Positions 8,468 through 17,651 are shown, counted from the first letter of the stretch. The stretch: 64,000 nucleotides of DNA from Stanieria sp964562685 (GCA_964562685.1 CAZLUP010000006.1:1-64000), one strand, 5' to 3'. Numbers and translations: made by a program. Notes: a model not told the origin generated them from the letters alone.

Positions 8468-8689
8468 CTAATTCATCTTTTCTATAAACCAAGGATTTAA
8501 GCGAGTAAAAATAAAAGGGATTGTTGCTACAATCATTTTCAGCAGCCAAGGAGAGCAAATTAAGGTAATTACAAAAAACAAGATTGCAGTAGCATTCATA
8601 GCTACTTTAAATACATCATCTTGAATTTTATAACTGAGATAAATTGCTCCAGTGGCAATTCCTAAACTAATTAGAGACAACGCAAGCAT
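8468..8689 (-). CDS. small two-helix membrane protein, unknown
   Basis: A 73-residue protein with a first helix at about 2-19 (ALSLISLGIATGAIYLS) and a longer hydrophobic stretch at about 29-62 that can form one or two helices (TAILFFVITLICSPWLLKMIVATIPFIF), ending NPWFIEKMN. I do not recognise a named family. It resembles the many small thylakoid or plasma-membrane proteins of cyanobacteria, but no function can be given. A gene-free stretch follows upstream. Confidence 0.55.
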   Translation of the reverse strand: MLALSLISLGIATGAIYLSYKIQDDVFKVAMNATAILFFVITLICSPWLLKMIVATIPFIFTRLNPWFIEKMN

Positions 8690-9047
8690 ATTAAATTTAC
8701 CTTGTGATAAGCGATGAATAAGTTCCTTTTGTTGATTTTACCTAGTTCTGTCTCGCTACAAGCTTTTTGTTGAGATATGATGGGGAGAGAACTACTGAAG
8801 ACCAAATCCTGTTCCTCTACCCACTTGATTTTTTTTAAATGATATCGGTTTAACTAATAGTTCTTATGAGTATAGGTAAAGTTTAATAATCGGATTTGGT
8901 CTAACACAGTATTAACATATAATGACCAAATATATCAGTGTCAAGCCCCACTCAAAATTAATAGTTTAAAAATCTCTAGTTTGAAGCTTAGATAGTTCTT
9001 TAAAAAACCATCTTTCTCCGATTGATCTAGAGCTGGCTGTTAAACAA
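8690..9047. other. gene-free stretch with a spaced 11-bp inverted repeat
   Basis: 358 bp without a credible gene. It contains perfect arms AGACCAAATCC (8799-8809) and GGATTTGGTCT (8892-8902), 82 bases apart. The rest is AT-rich. It lies between two minus-strand genes, so it contains the 3' region of the cohesin-protein gene and the promoter of the small membrane protein. Confidence 0.55.
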
Positions 9048-10049
9048 CTAAATAGAAGAATCTGGGATATATTCATAAGCATAAAAAGCAACACCTCCAA
9101 TTCCTTCTTGACGATATTGAGGTAAATTATCGATCACAAAATCTTTTTCTACTGCTGAGGGTGTAAAAAAATGAACATCGAGATTGGTATTGTAGAAACG
9201 ATAAATAGGAATTGTTCCATCCGTAGGATTATTATAGGCGTAATAAGCTGTATTTTCAAAACGATAAATTGCCCCAAGATCATTTTGAATAAAGTTTTTC
9301 TCTTTTTCAGATGAGGTATAAAGATGAACTCCAGTGTTTTGGTTATAAAAACGATAAACTGGTTTAGCACCTGTTAAAGGATCTGCACCTGCGTTTGGTT
9401 GGGCTGCTGAAGTATAAGAAGCTCCTTCAAATCTATACTGAGGTAATTCATCAAGAACAAATTGTTTTTCTACTTCTGAAGTAGTGTAAAAATGAACTCC
9501 CAAATTGGTGTTATAAAAGCGATAAACCGCAGAACCTTTGGATAGCGTAATTTTGCCATCATCTAAATTACTATCACCTAAATTTATTTCTTGATTGTTA
9601 ATTCCTAATTTGGCTGTTTTTAAATTAATAATGCTACTTGAGTTAGGCACAGCATTAGAATTGATTGTAAAATCAATGGTTAGAATATTGCCTGAACCTG
9701 TGGTTGGTACAGCACCAGGATTAATCAAACTGATGGTGACTTCGCCTGTGGCATCATTAACATTAGCAATAGGATTAGGCAACTCTGCATTAGGATTACT
9801 TCCTTCGCCACTAATTAATTTCCAATTGGCTGCAACTCCTGTTCTTTTTACTGCCTCATTATTATCGGTGTTGAGATTGGGATCGATAATATCTAATAGG
9901 TTAGTATCATAATTTAAAGTAAGAGTTAAAGATTGTAGTCCTGTAACATCATTAATTGAAATTGGAACAGTAATTAGCTCTCCTAAACCACCTGTTAAGG
10001 TATCACTAATACTTAGTTGCAAGTTATTTGTATTGGCAATGGCGTTCAT
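9048..10049 (-). CDS. cohesin-domain plus DUF5648-repeat surface protein
   Basis: A 333-residue protein. Residues about 8-165 match a cohesin-type beta-sandwich (start LQLSISDTLTGGLGELITVPI, then LTLNYDTNLLDI and GNILTIDFTIN). Residues about 175-330 hold three copies of a 40-50 residue unit beginning YRFYNTNLGVHFYT and ending near YAY, which I assign to DUF5648. Cohesins bind dockerins, and outside cellulosomes such domains occur in cell-surface or secreted proteins. No signal peptide is visible: the N-terminus MNAIANTNNLQL is polar, so export, if any, would be type-I-like without cleavage. It has 640 bp of gene-free DNA upstream. Domain calls are fairly sure; role unknown. Confidence 0.7.
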   Translation of the reverse strand: MNAIANTNNLQLSISDTLTGGLGELITVPISINDVTGLQSLTLTLNYDTNLLDIIDPNLNTDNNEAVKRTGVAANWKLISGEGSNPNAELPNPIANVNDATGEVTISLINPGAVPTTGSGNILTIDFTINSNAVPNSSSIINLKTAKLGINNQEINLGDSNLDDGKITLSKGSAVYRFYNTNLGVHFYTTSEVEKQFVLDELPQYRFEGASYTSAAQPNAGADPLTGAKPVYRFYNQNTGVHLYTSSEKEKNFIQNDLGAIYRFENTAYYAYNNPTDGTIPIYRFYNTNLDVHFFTPSAVEKDFVIDNLPQYRQEGIGGVAFYAYEYIPDSSI

Positions 10050-10689
10050 TCGGTCTTTCCTATAAATTAAATATTTGGCAAAATAAAATTAATGAACTGA
10101 GTGTCTTTTGATCACAGCAAAAATTTTTCAAGTTTAATTTTTTGACTGTGGAATTCGGTCATCCGCAAGCCCTGGCGTTCAACGCCAGGGAACGGATGAC
10201 ATAGTATTTTCTTAATCGATTCTAATCTTAAATAAAAATATTTTTATATTTGGAGGAATGAAAAATCGCTTAACTTGCTTTACTTATGTATTTTTGATTA
10301 AGCACTAAATCTAATTTAAATTAGGGTTAAGTGGCTTAGTTAAAAATTGAGTAATAAATTGCTTGTTTTTTATAAAGAATTGATAAACATTGGGAAAATT
10401 TGTCTCTACTTTCGCTAGATAAAATATTTAGCTCTATTGATGACTATGAATTATTCAAATTTGATAACTGTGTTGAGCATTTTCACCGAAACAGCATCAT
10501 CAACTAGCTACTAAGCTTTTTGCCTCATGGTTCATCGCGAGCAGAAAATTTTCAAATACTCTGTAAGAAAAAACTAAAAGCGAACAAAAGCTGGAGATAG
10601 CGTAAATTAAACTTACAGAAGGAAGAAACTTTGTGTTATTAGCAAGAGCTTCTTCCACTTCGTAAACCTCGCGCTTAAATTAAGAGATT
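10050..10689. other. long gene-free divergent promoter region before pgi
   Basis: 640 bp between the cohesin-protein gene (minus) and pgi (plus). It holds a strong palindrome at 10158-10200 and a weaker GGAAGAA/TTCTTCC inverted repeat at about 10619-10657 in the probable pgi leader. No reading frame of useful length, tRNA or known riboswitch pattern was seen. Confidence 0.5.
10158..10200. repeat. nested palindrome in intergenic region
   Basis: Outer arms GTCATCCG (10158-10165) and CGGATGAC (10193-10200) enclose inner arms CCTGGCGTT and AACGCCAGG. It forms one long hairpin with a small bulge. It looks like a REP-type dispersed element. GC-rich against AT-rich surroundings. Confidence 0.75.
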
Positions 10690-12282
10690 ATGAATACTGC
10701 TGAACTTTGGCAACGCTATCAAGACTGGCTTTACTACGACGAAAAATTAGGTTTTTACCTTGATGTTAGCCGCATGAGCTTTGATGATGCTTTTGTTGAA
10801 ACCATGAAGCCAAAGTTTGACAAAGCATTTAAAGATATTACCGCAATTGAAGCAGGAGCGATCGCAAATCCCGATGAAGAAAGAATGGTTGGTCACTATT
10901 GGTTGCGTGACCCCGATTTAGCTCCTACTGATGAATTAAAACAAGATATTATCGAAACTAAACAAAGCATTGTTGATTTCGCCCACAAAATACACAGTGG
11001 TGAAATTGCTCCTCCTAGTGGTGGTAAATTTACTAATATCTTATCGATTGGAATTGGTGGTTCGGCTTTAGGACCTCAGTTTGTTGCTCAAGCTTTAGCA
11101 CCTTTGGATGCACCCCTCAAGATTTATTTTATTGATAATACAGACCCCGAAGGAATAGATCGGGTTTTAGCAGTTATTGGCGATCGCTTAGATAGTACTT
11201 TAGTTTCTATTATTTCTAAATCGGGAGGAACTCCAGAAACCCGAAATGGCATGTTGGAAGTCAAAAAAATTTATGAAGACCGTAATTTAAATTTTGCTGC
11301 TCACGCTTTTGCTATTACAGGCAAAGGTTCTCAATTAGAAAATCAAGCCAAGTCAGAAGGTTGGTTAGCTACTTTTCCGATGCGAGACTGGGTAGGAGGA
11401 CGCACTTCCGAATTATCTGCTGTAGGTCTAGTCGCTGCTGCACTCCAAGGAATTGATATTCAGGCAATGCTAGATGGTGCTAAAGCAATGGATGCTTTGA
11501 CTAGAAAACCTGACCTCAAAAATAATCCCGCAGCTTTACTTGCCTTGTCTTGGTACTTTGCTGGTAATGGCAGAGGAGAAAAAGACATGGTTATCCTACC
11601 TTATAAAGATAGTTTGTTGCTGTTTAGCCGTTATTTACAGCAGCTAATTATGGAATCATTAGGAAAAGAAAAGGATTTGGATGGCAACATCGTTAATCAA
11701 GGTATTGCAGTCTATGGCAATAAAGGTTCAACGGATCAACACGCTTATGTTCAACAACTGAGAGAAGGAGTTAACAATTTCTTCTTGACTTTTATCGAAG
11801 TATTAAAAGACAGAAATGCAACCTCAGTAGAAATAGAACCAGGTATTACTTCAGGAGACTATTTAATTGGTTTTTTACTAGGAACTCGTCAGGCATTATA
11901 CGAAAAACAACGAGATTCAATTACAATCACAATTCCAGAGGTCAATGAAACTACTGTCGGTGCTTTAATTGCACTCTATGAACGAGCGGTTAGTTTATAT
12001 GCTTCTTTAATTAATATCAATGCTTATCATCAGCCTGGTGTAGAAGCTGGCAAAAAAGCAGCAGCGTCAATCTTGTCATTACAAGAGCGTGTGGTCGAAG
12101 TTCTCCAAAAATCCCAACGCGCACTTTCTTTATCAGAATTAGCAACTCAAGCTGAAGCACCAGAACAAATAGAAACCGTTTACAAAATTGTTCGTCATCT
12201 TCATGCTAATAAGCGAGGAATCATCTTAACGGGTAATCTCGGTCAACCAAGTAGTTTAAAACTTGCTTGGCAAAGCCACTAA
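10690..12282 (+). CDS. pgi: glucose-6-phosphate isomerase
   Basis: A 530-residue cytosolic enzyme that interconverts glucose-6-phosphate and fructose-6-phosphate, linking glycogen turnover, glycolysis and the oxidative pentose phosphate path. Family motifs are visible: SIGIGGSALGPQF (about 118-130), SKSGGTPETRNGM (about 177-189) with the sugar-phosphate-binding Ser/Thr, the acid/base Glu region in QQLIMESLGKEKD (about 317-329), and QHAYVQQLREG carrying the ring-opening His. The C-terminal about 70 residues (SLQERVVEVLQKSQRALSLSELA) form a helical extension common in cyanobacterial PGI. It is monocistronic, ending before two palindromes and a convergent gene. The ATG is preceded by AAGAGA. Confidence 0.95.
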   Translation: MNTAELWQRYQDWLYYDEKLGFYLDVSRMSFDDAFVETMKPKFDKAFKDITAIEAGAIANPDEERMVGHYWLRDPDLAPTDELKQDIIETKQSIVDFAHKIHSGEIAPPSGGKFTNILSIGIGGSALGPQFVAQALAPLDAPLKIYFIDNTDPEGIDRVLAVIGDRLDSTLVSIISKSGGTPETRNGMLEVKKIYEDRNLNFAAHAFAITGKGSQLENQAKSEGWLATFPMRDWVGGRTSELSAVGLVAAALQGIDIQAMLDGAKAMDALTRKPDLKNNPAALLALSWYFAGNGRGEKDMVILPYKDSLLLFSRYLQQLIMESLGKEKDLDGNIVNQGIAVYGNKGSTDQHAYVQQLREGVNNFFLTFIEVLKDRNATSVEIEPGITSGDYLIGFLLGTRQALYEKQRDSITITIPEVNETTVGALIALYERAVSLYASLININAYHQPGVEAGKKAAASILSLQERVVEVLQKSQRALSLSELATQAEAPEQIETVYKIVRHLHANKRGIILTGNLGQPSSLKLAWQSH

Positions 12283-12321
12283 ATTCTATAGCAATACTAA
12301 TAAAGCATTAGTAACTGGTGT

Positions 12322-12348
12322 GGGGGTAAGGCAGTGCCTTGCCCCTAC
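12322..12348. repeat. palindrome with GGGTAAGGCA / TGCCTTGCCCC arms
   Basis: The arms GGGGTAAGGCA and TGCCTTGCCCC pair nearly perfectly (one G-T pair). This is the first of two adjacent palindromes in the pgi / SAM-hydrolase-family intergenic gap and belongs to the same repeat class as 33218-33247. Confidence 0.65.
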
Positions 12349-12364
12349 GGGGTAACTGATAACT

Positions 12365-12392
12365 GTACGGGCGATTCACGAATCGCCCGTAC
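12365..12392. repeat. near-perfect 28-bp palindrome (13-bp arms)
   Basis: Arms GTACGGGCGATTC and GAATCGCCCGTAC with only two bases between them. It is located between convergent genes, so besides being a dispersed repeat it may act as a two-way transcription terminator. Short TAACTGATAACTG tracts border it on both sides. Confidence 0.75.
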
Positions 12393-12412
12393 TGATAACT
12401 GAAATGATCTCT

Positions 12413-13213
12413 CTACAAAGATGCTGACATAGTATAGGTAACCATTTGATTGACTTTTGGTTTCCCAAATCGTTCCCAAGCGTTACCACCACGCAAGAAT
12501 AACTCCATCCATGTCACTTTATTGCCATCACTGGTTTGCCAACCAGAACTACCAGGTGCAAAAGCTAAAGTTCCTTCTGGTACTCTAAAACTGCCATCAG
12601 AATAAATAGCATCACTGACTACATCCCCAACTCGAACTATTACTTTAGCGGAGAGAGGAAGGTCAACACTACTTGCTGGTATGGTAGTTTTGATATTGCC
12701 ATAACCATCAATCCAAACTACTCGGTCTGAAGGTGGATCGGGAATTTGTGCTGGTGAAATTGTTTCTCCTAACAAACTATAATCACCAAGAGCGATCGCT
12801 GCTGCTGCTTGAGGAAAGACATCTCGGGAACGAAACTGAGAACCCCCTCGCGACACTTGAATAGTATTAATTTGTAAAGCTTCTTTTTTGAGAAACGAAA
12901 GAGTGTAACCAGCTAAAACACCTACTACTTGAACTTCATTTTTGAGTTTAACGTAGGTCAGTCCCTCTCCTTCATTATCAAATCTGGCTTCAGGATTATC
13001 TTGTCGAGGAGCGCAGTTGTGATAAATTAGACGTTGTGGCGCACCAGGATTAAGACCGAGTTGAGCATTCCAAAATCCTGTTGCCAAGGTACTAAAGGGA
13101 GGAACGCTTAAACATTGAATTTGTGCTAAGGGCAATTTTTGATTTAAACGTTGGGTTACTTCGGTAAAGGCTGGATCTCCAATCCCATAGTCGGCAATTA
13201 GATTAATTAACAT
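12413..13213 (-). CDS. SAM hydrolase / SAM hydroxide adenosyltransferase family protein (DUF62), divergent
   Basis: A 266-residue protein. The start LINLIADYGIGDPAFTEVTQRL resembles the N-terminal domain of the DUF62 family, whose members split S-adenosylmethionine with water or, in special cases, with chloride or fluoride. VVWIDGYGNIKTTIP (about 160-175) matches the usual D-x-FGNLxTN segment of the C-terminal domain. The Asp residues after the first strand are kept, but the typical YVG that follows is missing, so activity is uncertain. It sits convergent to pgi and is followed upstream by a cytochrome gene. A distant fold relative without SAM hydrolysis is possible. Confidence 0.6.
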   Translation of the reverse strand: MLINLIADYGIGDPAFTEVTQRLNQKLPLAQIQCLSVPPFSTLATGFWNAQLGLNPGAPQRLIYHNCAPRQDNPEARFDNEGEGLTYVKLKNEVQVVGVLAGYTLSFLKKEALQINTIQVSRGGSQFRSRDVFPQAAAAIALGDYSLLGETISPAQIPDPPSDRVVWIDGYGNIKTTIPASSVDLPLSAKVIVRVGDVVSDAIYSDGSFRVPEGTLAFAPGSSGWQTSDGNKVTWMELFLRGGNAWERFGKPKVNQMVTYTMSASL

Positions 13214-13356
13214 AAATTAAGATATAGGATTTTTTCTGAGTGTCTTCTTTTACTCAGACTAGCCAATTTGTTTGGTTACCCAATCATAATCTTTGTTTTT
13301 TTTAAGCATAAAATTTATCTATAGTTCTAGATGATTAGTTTTTACTAATAATTAGA

Positions 13357-13896
13357 TTATTGCCATTCTGAATTAAGACTACGATAATCTAATTGTTTTG
13401 CACTAGGATGACAAATTAGACAACTTTTATGAGTAACGGGTTGAGGTAAATTTACTTGGGGATGAAGAGCTTTAAAATAACGGGAATTAGTTACATACTC
13501 TGGTTGAGGTTCATCTGGTAGTAAAGGACGAGAAAATGTCTTTAAATAATTCCACATTAACCGAAGAGAAATGCGGTCTATTGATGGTAAAGTTTGTCCA
13601 TAATGTTGTTGTGGTTGTTCAAGCAGTTTTTGCCAAGTTTCTGTTGGTAAAACCTCAGCAGGTATGGGGGTATGACAGCTAGCACAATTTTTGAGATATA
13701 CTTCCTGCTCGATTTGAGAATTATTATTTTGTACTATGAGCAAGTTTTGAGCTTGAGAAATTTTATTTCCTAAAAAAATATTTCCTGCAATTACTACTAT
13801 TGAAAACAGAAATAAAAATAAATGTTTTAAGATTTTTTTGTGAGAATAGTTCTGAGTTAATTGGAATTTAAGCTGAGATATTTTCAACTTTGACAT
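13357..13896 (-). CDS. membrane-anchored or exported diheme cytochrome c
   Basis: A 179-residue protein with a basic start, a hydrophobic helix at about 25-45 (LFLFLFSIVVIAGNIFLG), possibly an uncleaved anchor or signal peptide, and two c-type heme motifs: CASCH (about residue 71-75) and CLICH near the C-terminus (about 158-162). The spacing and the segments between them (TWQKLL, LMWNYLKTFSRPLLPDEPQP) fit the diheme cytochrome c (DHC) family. Heme attachment requires the periplasm or lumen, so it acts outside the cytoplasm as an electron carrier. Its partner is unknown. Its neighbours (a SAM hydrolase-like gene and tenA) do not suggest a shared pathway. Confidence 0.8.
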   Translation of the reverse strand: MSKLKISQLKFQLTQNYSHKKILKHLFLFLFSIVVIAGNIFLGNKISQAQNLLIVQNNNSQIEQEVYLKNCASCHTPIPAEVLPTETWQKLLEQPQQHYGQTLPSIDRISLRLMWNYLKTFSRPLLPDEPQPEYVTNSRYFKALHPQVNLPQPVTHKSCLICHPSAKQLDYRSLNSEWQ

Positions 13897-14006
13897 ATAA
13901 AATTACTATAGCTTTAAGTACCAGTACAAAATTAAATATAAAAATAAAGTTCTTATTGCTTTCCTTTGTCTTTTTCCGTTTTATAACTATAAATTAGCTT
14001 ACCTAT

Positions 14007-14675
14007 TTATTTTATTGGCCATGTTTCTAATTGTTCAGAACTATGCCAAAACATCCATTCAAACTGAGATGCTCGATAAAAAGCTTGTTCCATTAATTTT
14101 AGTTCCTGAACAGACACTATTTTAGCCTGTTGATCTATTACTTGAATAATATAATTAACTGAAGCTTCAAAATCAGGGTCTGCATAAGTCTCAATCCATT
14201 TTTGATAGGGATTATTGTCAATTTTAGCTGTTTGATAAATATGTTTACCTACTTCGGAATAAATCCAAAAACAAGGTAAAACAGCAGCTACTGTGACAGC
14301 AAAGCTATCCCGATAAGCAGTTGCAATTAAAAAGTTAGTATAATTCAGGCAAGTAGGAGAAGGTTCTGTCGCCAAAGCATGATCAATTGTAATACCAAAT
14401 TTTGCAAAAAAGTTTTCATGTAAACTACGTTCAACAATAATAGCTTCTCTAACATTATTAGCGAATTGTAACTGTAAATCTGGCTCTGGTGCTTTGGCGG
14501 AAATAATTGCTAATACACGAGCAAATTCACCAAGATAAATAGCATCTTGAATCATGTAATGTTGAAAAATTTCTCTTTTTAATAAACCAGATTTAAGCTC
14601 TTGAACAAATGGCATGATTAAAATGGAATTATAAATATTATCAATCTTGTTCCAGACTTGAGCAGAAAAATTCAT
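14007..14675 (-). CDS. tenA: TenA-type thiaminase II / aminopyrimidine aminohydrolase
   Basis: A 222-residue all-helical protein. Conserved residues of the Cys-containing TenA class are visible: the Asp in YMIQDAIYLGEFAR (about residue 44), the catalytic Cys in AAVLPCFWIYSEVG (about 135) and the Glu in SQFEWMFWHSS (about 204). The enzyme hydrolyses aminopyrimidine breakdown products of thiamine, salvaging the pyrimidine for thiamine synthesis. No thi genes and no TPP riboswitch were seen around it. The start is an ATG in an AT-rich context. Length is that of the family. Confidence 0.88.
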   Translation of the reverse strand: MNFSAQVWNKIDNIYNSILIMPFVQELKSGLLKREIFQHYMIQDAIYLGEFARVLAIISAKAPEPDLQLQFANNVREAIIVERSLHENFFAKFGITIDHALATEPSPTCLNYTNFLIATAYRDSFAVTVAAVLPCFWIYSEVGKHIYQTAKIDNNPYQKWIETYADPDFEASVNYIIQVIDQQAKIVSVQELKLMEQAFYRASQFEWMFWHSSEQLETWPIK

Positions 14676-14804
14676 ATTATATTTAGCTAAAAATTTTATT
14701 GAAGTTGATTAAAAATTATTAATGTTGTTTTTTAGATTGATTAGATGCAGTCAAGAGCTTGGTTTTTTGTTAATTGTTAATAGCGTAATTTTTCACTTCT
14801 ATTT

Positions 14805-16391
14805 TTACCAATTAATAGGCAAAATAGAAGGTTTGGATTGGGTTTCTAACATTGATTGAGTTTCTTGGTCTAAAACTTCTTCAACATGACGATAAATCAT
14901 TTCTGCTTCTGCTAAAGAATTCCCAATACTGGTTAAGCCTAATTTACCAAATTCTGATAAAGCTCCCATCAAATGAAATACGTTACCCGTACGAGTACTA
15001 CTATCAAAATGAAGTCTGTGTTGAGCAATAATATCCATTAAATCGTTAGGTAATAATCCTCGATATTGAGGCTTTTGTAAATTATCAGTAGCTAAATAAT
15101 ATTTTGGTTGATTTTGTTGCGTTAAAAATAATCCTGTTGAATAATCATAGCGACCATTAGTCAGCAATTTTAAAGTCATAAAAGGATGAGTAGTACCACC
15201 TTTACGAAGATTAATTTCGATCGCTTGAAGCTCCCATTTTTTAGTATCTTGATGATGTACAGCAATAAAATCTACGCCATATCTTTCCATCGCACCTTTA
15301 GCAGCTAAAGCTTCACCAATTTTTAGTCCTAACTCTTGTAATTCCATTCGATAAGCTTCGTCGGCAGGAAAATAACAACCCAAGTAAATTTGACCGTCAG
15401 GACCACCTAAAATTTGATCATGGGTAGAAAGAATTTCTATTTCTCCTGATGGTTTAATATAGCCTTGTACGCTGGGAGAACGTTTTGTTTCTCCTTCAAT
15501 AAAAGCTTCCACAATTGCACCTAATTCGGGAATGCGACGCGAAAAATTTGCCCAGGTTTCTCCTTCTGATTGAAAACTTAAATTTTCTAAATGCTTTTCT
15601 ACAACTGCCATAGTTTCAGCTTTACTGACTAGATGAGGAGCATAATTTTGAATTGGCTGTAAATTTAATAAAGCATTTCCTTCCCCAGAAAAGCCTTCAT
15701 TAAGTTTGATTACCATTCGTTGTAGATTGGGCTGTCTTTGCCAGAGTTTTGTTACTTCTATTAATAATTCTTCAGTATTATTTACTTGTTTACTGCCATC
15801 GGGATGAGGAATGTTACACTCGGCAAAAATTTCTCTGCTACCGCTTTTTGAACCCCAATAAAGTAACTCTGGAGAAGCAGCTAGTAAAGGAATCCCCAGT
15901 TGAAGTGATAATTCTTGTTCTAAATAGGTAGAATTAAAACAGACCATATAAGCCTTATCTGGTCTTAAAGCACGACGAATTCTTTCAACTAAACGAGGAC
16001 GTTCTAAAATTTTTTGAGTTAAAGGTTTTAGCGAAGCGTCATAAGTACTAGCGAGTAACAAGCGATCGCGTGCATGAGAAAAGGGAATTCCTGGTAATAA
16101 CTGAAGATAATAATCAATAATAATTGGATACAAAGGCAATGCAGTAACATAGATTACCCTGGTATGAGGGTTACGTAACCGAATTAAAGAAAATAATAAT
16201 CTTTCTTCGTAATGTAGAAAACCAGGGACTTTTTGCCCAACTTGCTGATCGATGCTATAAGAAGGAACGACTAAAATATCATAATCATCCTGATCAAAAA
16301 CATCAATGCTTGAATAGCGATCGCGCAATTGAGCTTGTAGTTCTCTAAATCTATGTTGGTTTTCGGAGGTAAAATAGCTTACAGTTTGCAT
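14805..16391 (-). CDS. PGM1-like peptide ligase / ATP-grasp protein
   Basis: A 528-residue protein. The N-terminal half (about 1-190) is a pre-ATP-grasp-like domain with LVVPSYS, ERLLFSLIRLRNPHTRVIYVT and LLAASPELLYWGSKSGSREIF. The second half holds ATP-grasp signatures: RMVIKLNEGFSGEGNALL (about 228-245, nucleotide-binding Lys and Gly-rich loop), a basic/acidic segment IEGETKRSPSVQGYI, and EINLRKGGTTHPFMTLKLL (about 398-416), which has the Mg-binding Glu/Asn. It resembles cyanobacterial proteins annotated as PGM1-related peptide ligases, named after an enzyme that joins peptides in pheganomycin synthesis. Substrate unknown. No biosynthetic cluster surrounds it. Confidence 0.65.
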   Translation of the reverse strand: MQTVSYFTSENQHRFRELQAQLRDRYSSIDVFDQDDYDILVVPSYSIDQQVGQKVPGFLHYEERLLFSLIRLRNPHTRVIYVTALPLYPIIIDYYLQLLPGIPFSHARDRLLLASTYDASLKPLTQKILERPRLVERIRRALRPDKAYMVCFNSTYLEQELSLQLGIPLLAASPELLYWGSKSGSREIFAECNIPHPDGSKQVNNTEELLIEVTKLWQRQPNLQRMVIKLNEGFSGEGNALLNLQPIQNYAPHLVSKAETMAVVEKHLENLSFQSEGETWANFSRRIPELGAIVEAFIEGETKRSPSVQGYIKPSGEIEILSTHDQILGGPDGQIYLGCYFPADEAYRMELQELGLKIGEALAAKGAMERYGVDFIAVHHQDTKKWELQAIEINLRKGGTTHPFMTLKLLTNGRYDYSTGLFLTQQNQPKYYLATDNLQKPQYRGLLPNDLMDIIAQHRLHFDSSTRTGNVFHLMGALSEFGKLGLTSIGNSLAEAEMIYRHVEEVLDQETQSMLETQSKPSILPINW

Positions 16392-16718
16392 AAATAATAC
16401 AACCCCATTAGCGATGACTTCTAGGTCATCCTAATTCTTAAGGAGTGCCTCTGATTTTATATAGTACTTTTTTTTTAATTAATGAAATGCTAATTAATAT
16501 TAGAGTTCAACCAAACAAACCTATATGTTTCAACGCAACTATTCAAGATGTTCTTACCTCTTTCTTAATATGGTTTATCAAACTAACCAAAATTTCTTAA
16601 TCAAAGAGTATTCTCTTGACAGTCGGGTAAAATTTCACCATACTTCTTGTCGAGAAGAGTAGTCAACATAAATCTTTACCTCTGTTAATTGCATTAAAAA
16701 TTCAAATTTCAAAACAGA
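16392..16718. other. gene-free divergent promoter region
   Basis: 327 bp between the ATP-grasp gene (minus) and ribokinase (plus). It is AT-rich, with no frame over about 20 codons and no strong inverted repeat. It must carry the promoters of both genes. Confidence 0.5.
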
Positions 16719-17651
16719 ATGACAGTTGTTGTCTTTGGCAGTATTAATATTGATTTAGTTGTAGAAGTTCCTCGACTACCAAGCAGGGGCGAAACAGTGA
16801 TTGGGCATCGTTTTTTCACTGCGGGAGGCGGAAAGGCAGCTAATCAAGCAGTGGCAGTAGCCAAATTAGGTATTCCGACTCATTTAATCGGTCAAATCGG
16901 TGACGATGAATTCGGTCAAATTTTGCTCAAAAACCTTCATAATCTGGGAGTAAGCACAGAAGGAGTAATAATCAACCCCCATACTCACTCTGGTGTAGCT
17001 TCAATTGTAGTAGAAGAAAGAGGAGATAATATCATCGCCTGTGCTGCTGGGGCAAATAATCTAGTCGGAGAAGCAGAATTACGACAATTTCAAGCTTTAC
17101 TGCCCCAAGCGGAAGTAGCTTTATTAGAATTGGGAATTCCTCTCTCGACTGTTTTAGCAGCAGCCCAAACAGCTAAAAATAGTAATTGTTTGGTAATTCT
17201 CGATCCCGCACCAGCCCAGCCTAATTTGCCTAATGAATTGTATTCTCTGGTAGATTTGATCACTCCCAATGAAATAGAGGCTAGTCAGTTAGTAGGTTTT
17301 ACTGTTGACGGCGTAACTACCGCTAGACAAGCAGCTACTTTTTTACATCAAATGGGAGCCAAAAATGTAGTCATTACCCTTGGTAACCAAGGAGCTTTTT
17401 GCAGTACAGGAGATGAAAATTATTGGGTTAAACCAGTCTCTGTCAGGGTAGTCGATACCGTCGCCGCTGGAGATGCTTTTAATGGGGCATTAGCTGCTGC
17501 CTTAGCTTCGGGTAAATCATTAAAAGAAGCCGTACAGTGGGGGAATATTGCAGGTGCTTTAGCAGTAACTAAACCAGGGGCGCAGCCTTCTCTTCCTAGT
17601 CGAGATATTTTTATGAAAATGCTTGCCGAACAATCCCCTTATTTTGATTAA
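16719..17651 (+). CDS. rbsK: ribokinase
   Basis: A 310-residue PfkB-family sugar kinase. VVVFGSINIDLVVEVPRLPSRGET at the start, the glycine-rich GGGKAANQAVAVAKLG (about 39-54) and the C-terminal signature VVDTVAAGDAFNGALAAAL (about 245-263) with the catalytic Asp in AGDAF are those of ribokinase, which phosphorylates D-ribose to ribose-5-phosphate. The GGGKAANQ segment in particular distinguishes ribokinase from adenosine or fructo-kinases. No ribose transporter genes are adjacent. It ends 2 bp before the end of the convergent small gene at 17654. Confidence 0.88.
   Translation: MTVVVFGSINIDLVVEVPRLPSRGETVIGHRFFTAGGGKAANQAVAVAKLGIPTHLIGQIGDDEFGQILLKNLHNLGVSTEGVIINPHTHSGVASIVVEERGDNIIACAAGANNLVGEAELRQFQALLPQAEVALLELGIPLSTVLAAAQTAKNSNCLVILDPAPAQPNLPNELYSLVDLITPNEIEASQLVGFTVDGVTTARQAATFLHQMGAKNVVITLGNQGAFCSTGDENYWVKPVSVRVVDTVAAGDAFNGALAAALASGKSLKEAVQWGNIAGALAVTKPGAQPSLPSRDIFMKMLAEQSPYFD

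Noticed and set aside
9149..9370. Hydrophobic open frame in another frame of the cohesin-protein gene
   Set aside because: It is an out-of-frame shadow of the DUF5648 repeats; the repeated units explain its length.
14676..14804. TPP riboswitch before tenA
   Set aside because: The 129-bp gap lacks the conserved CTGAGA and ACCTGA elements on the minus strand.
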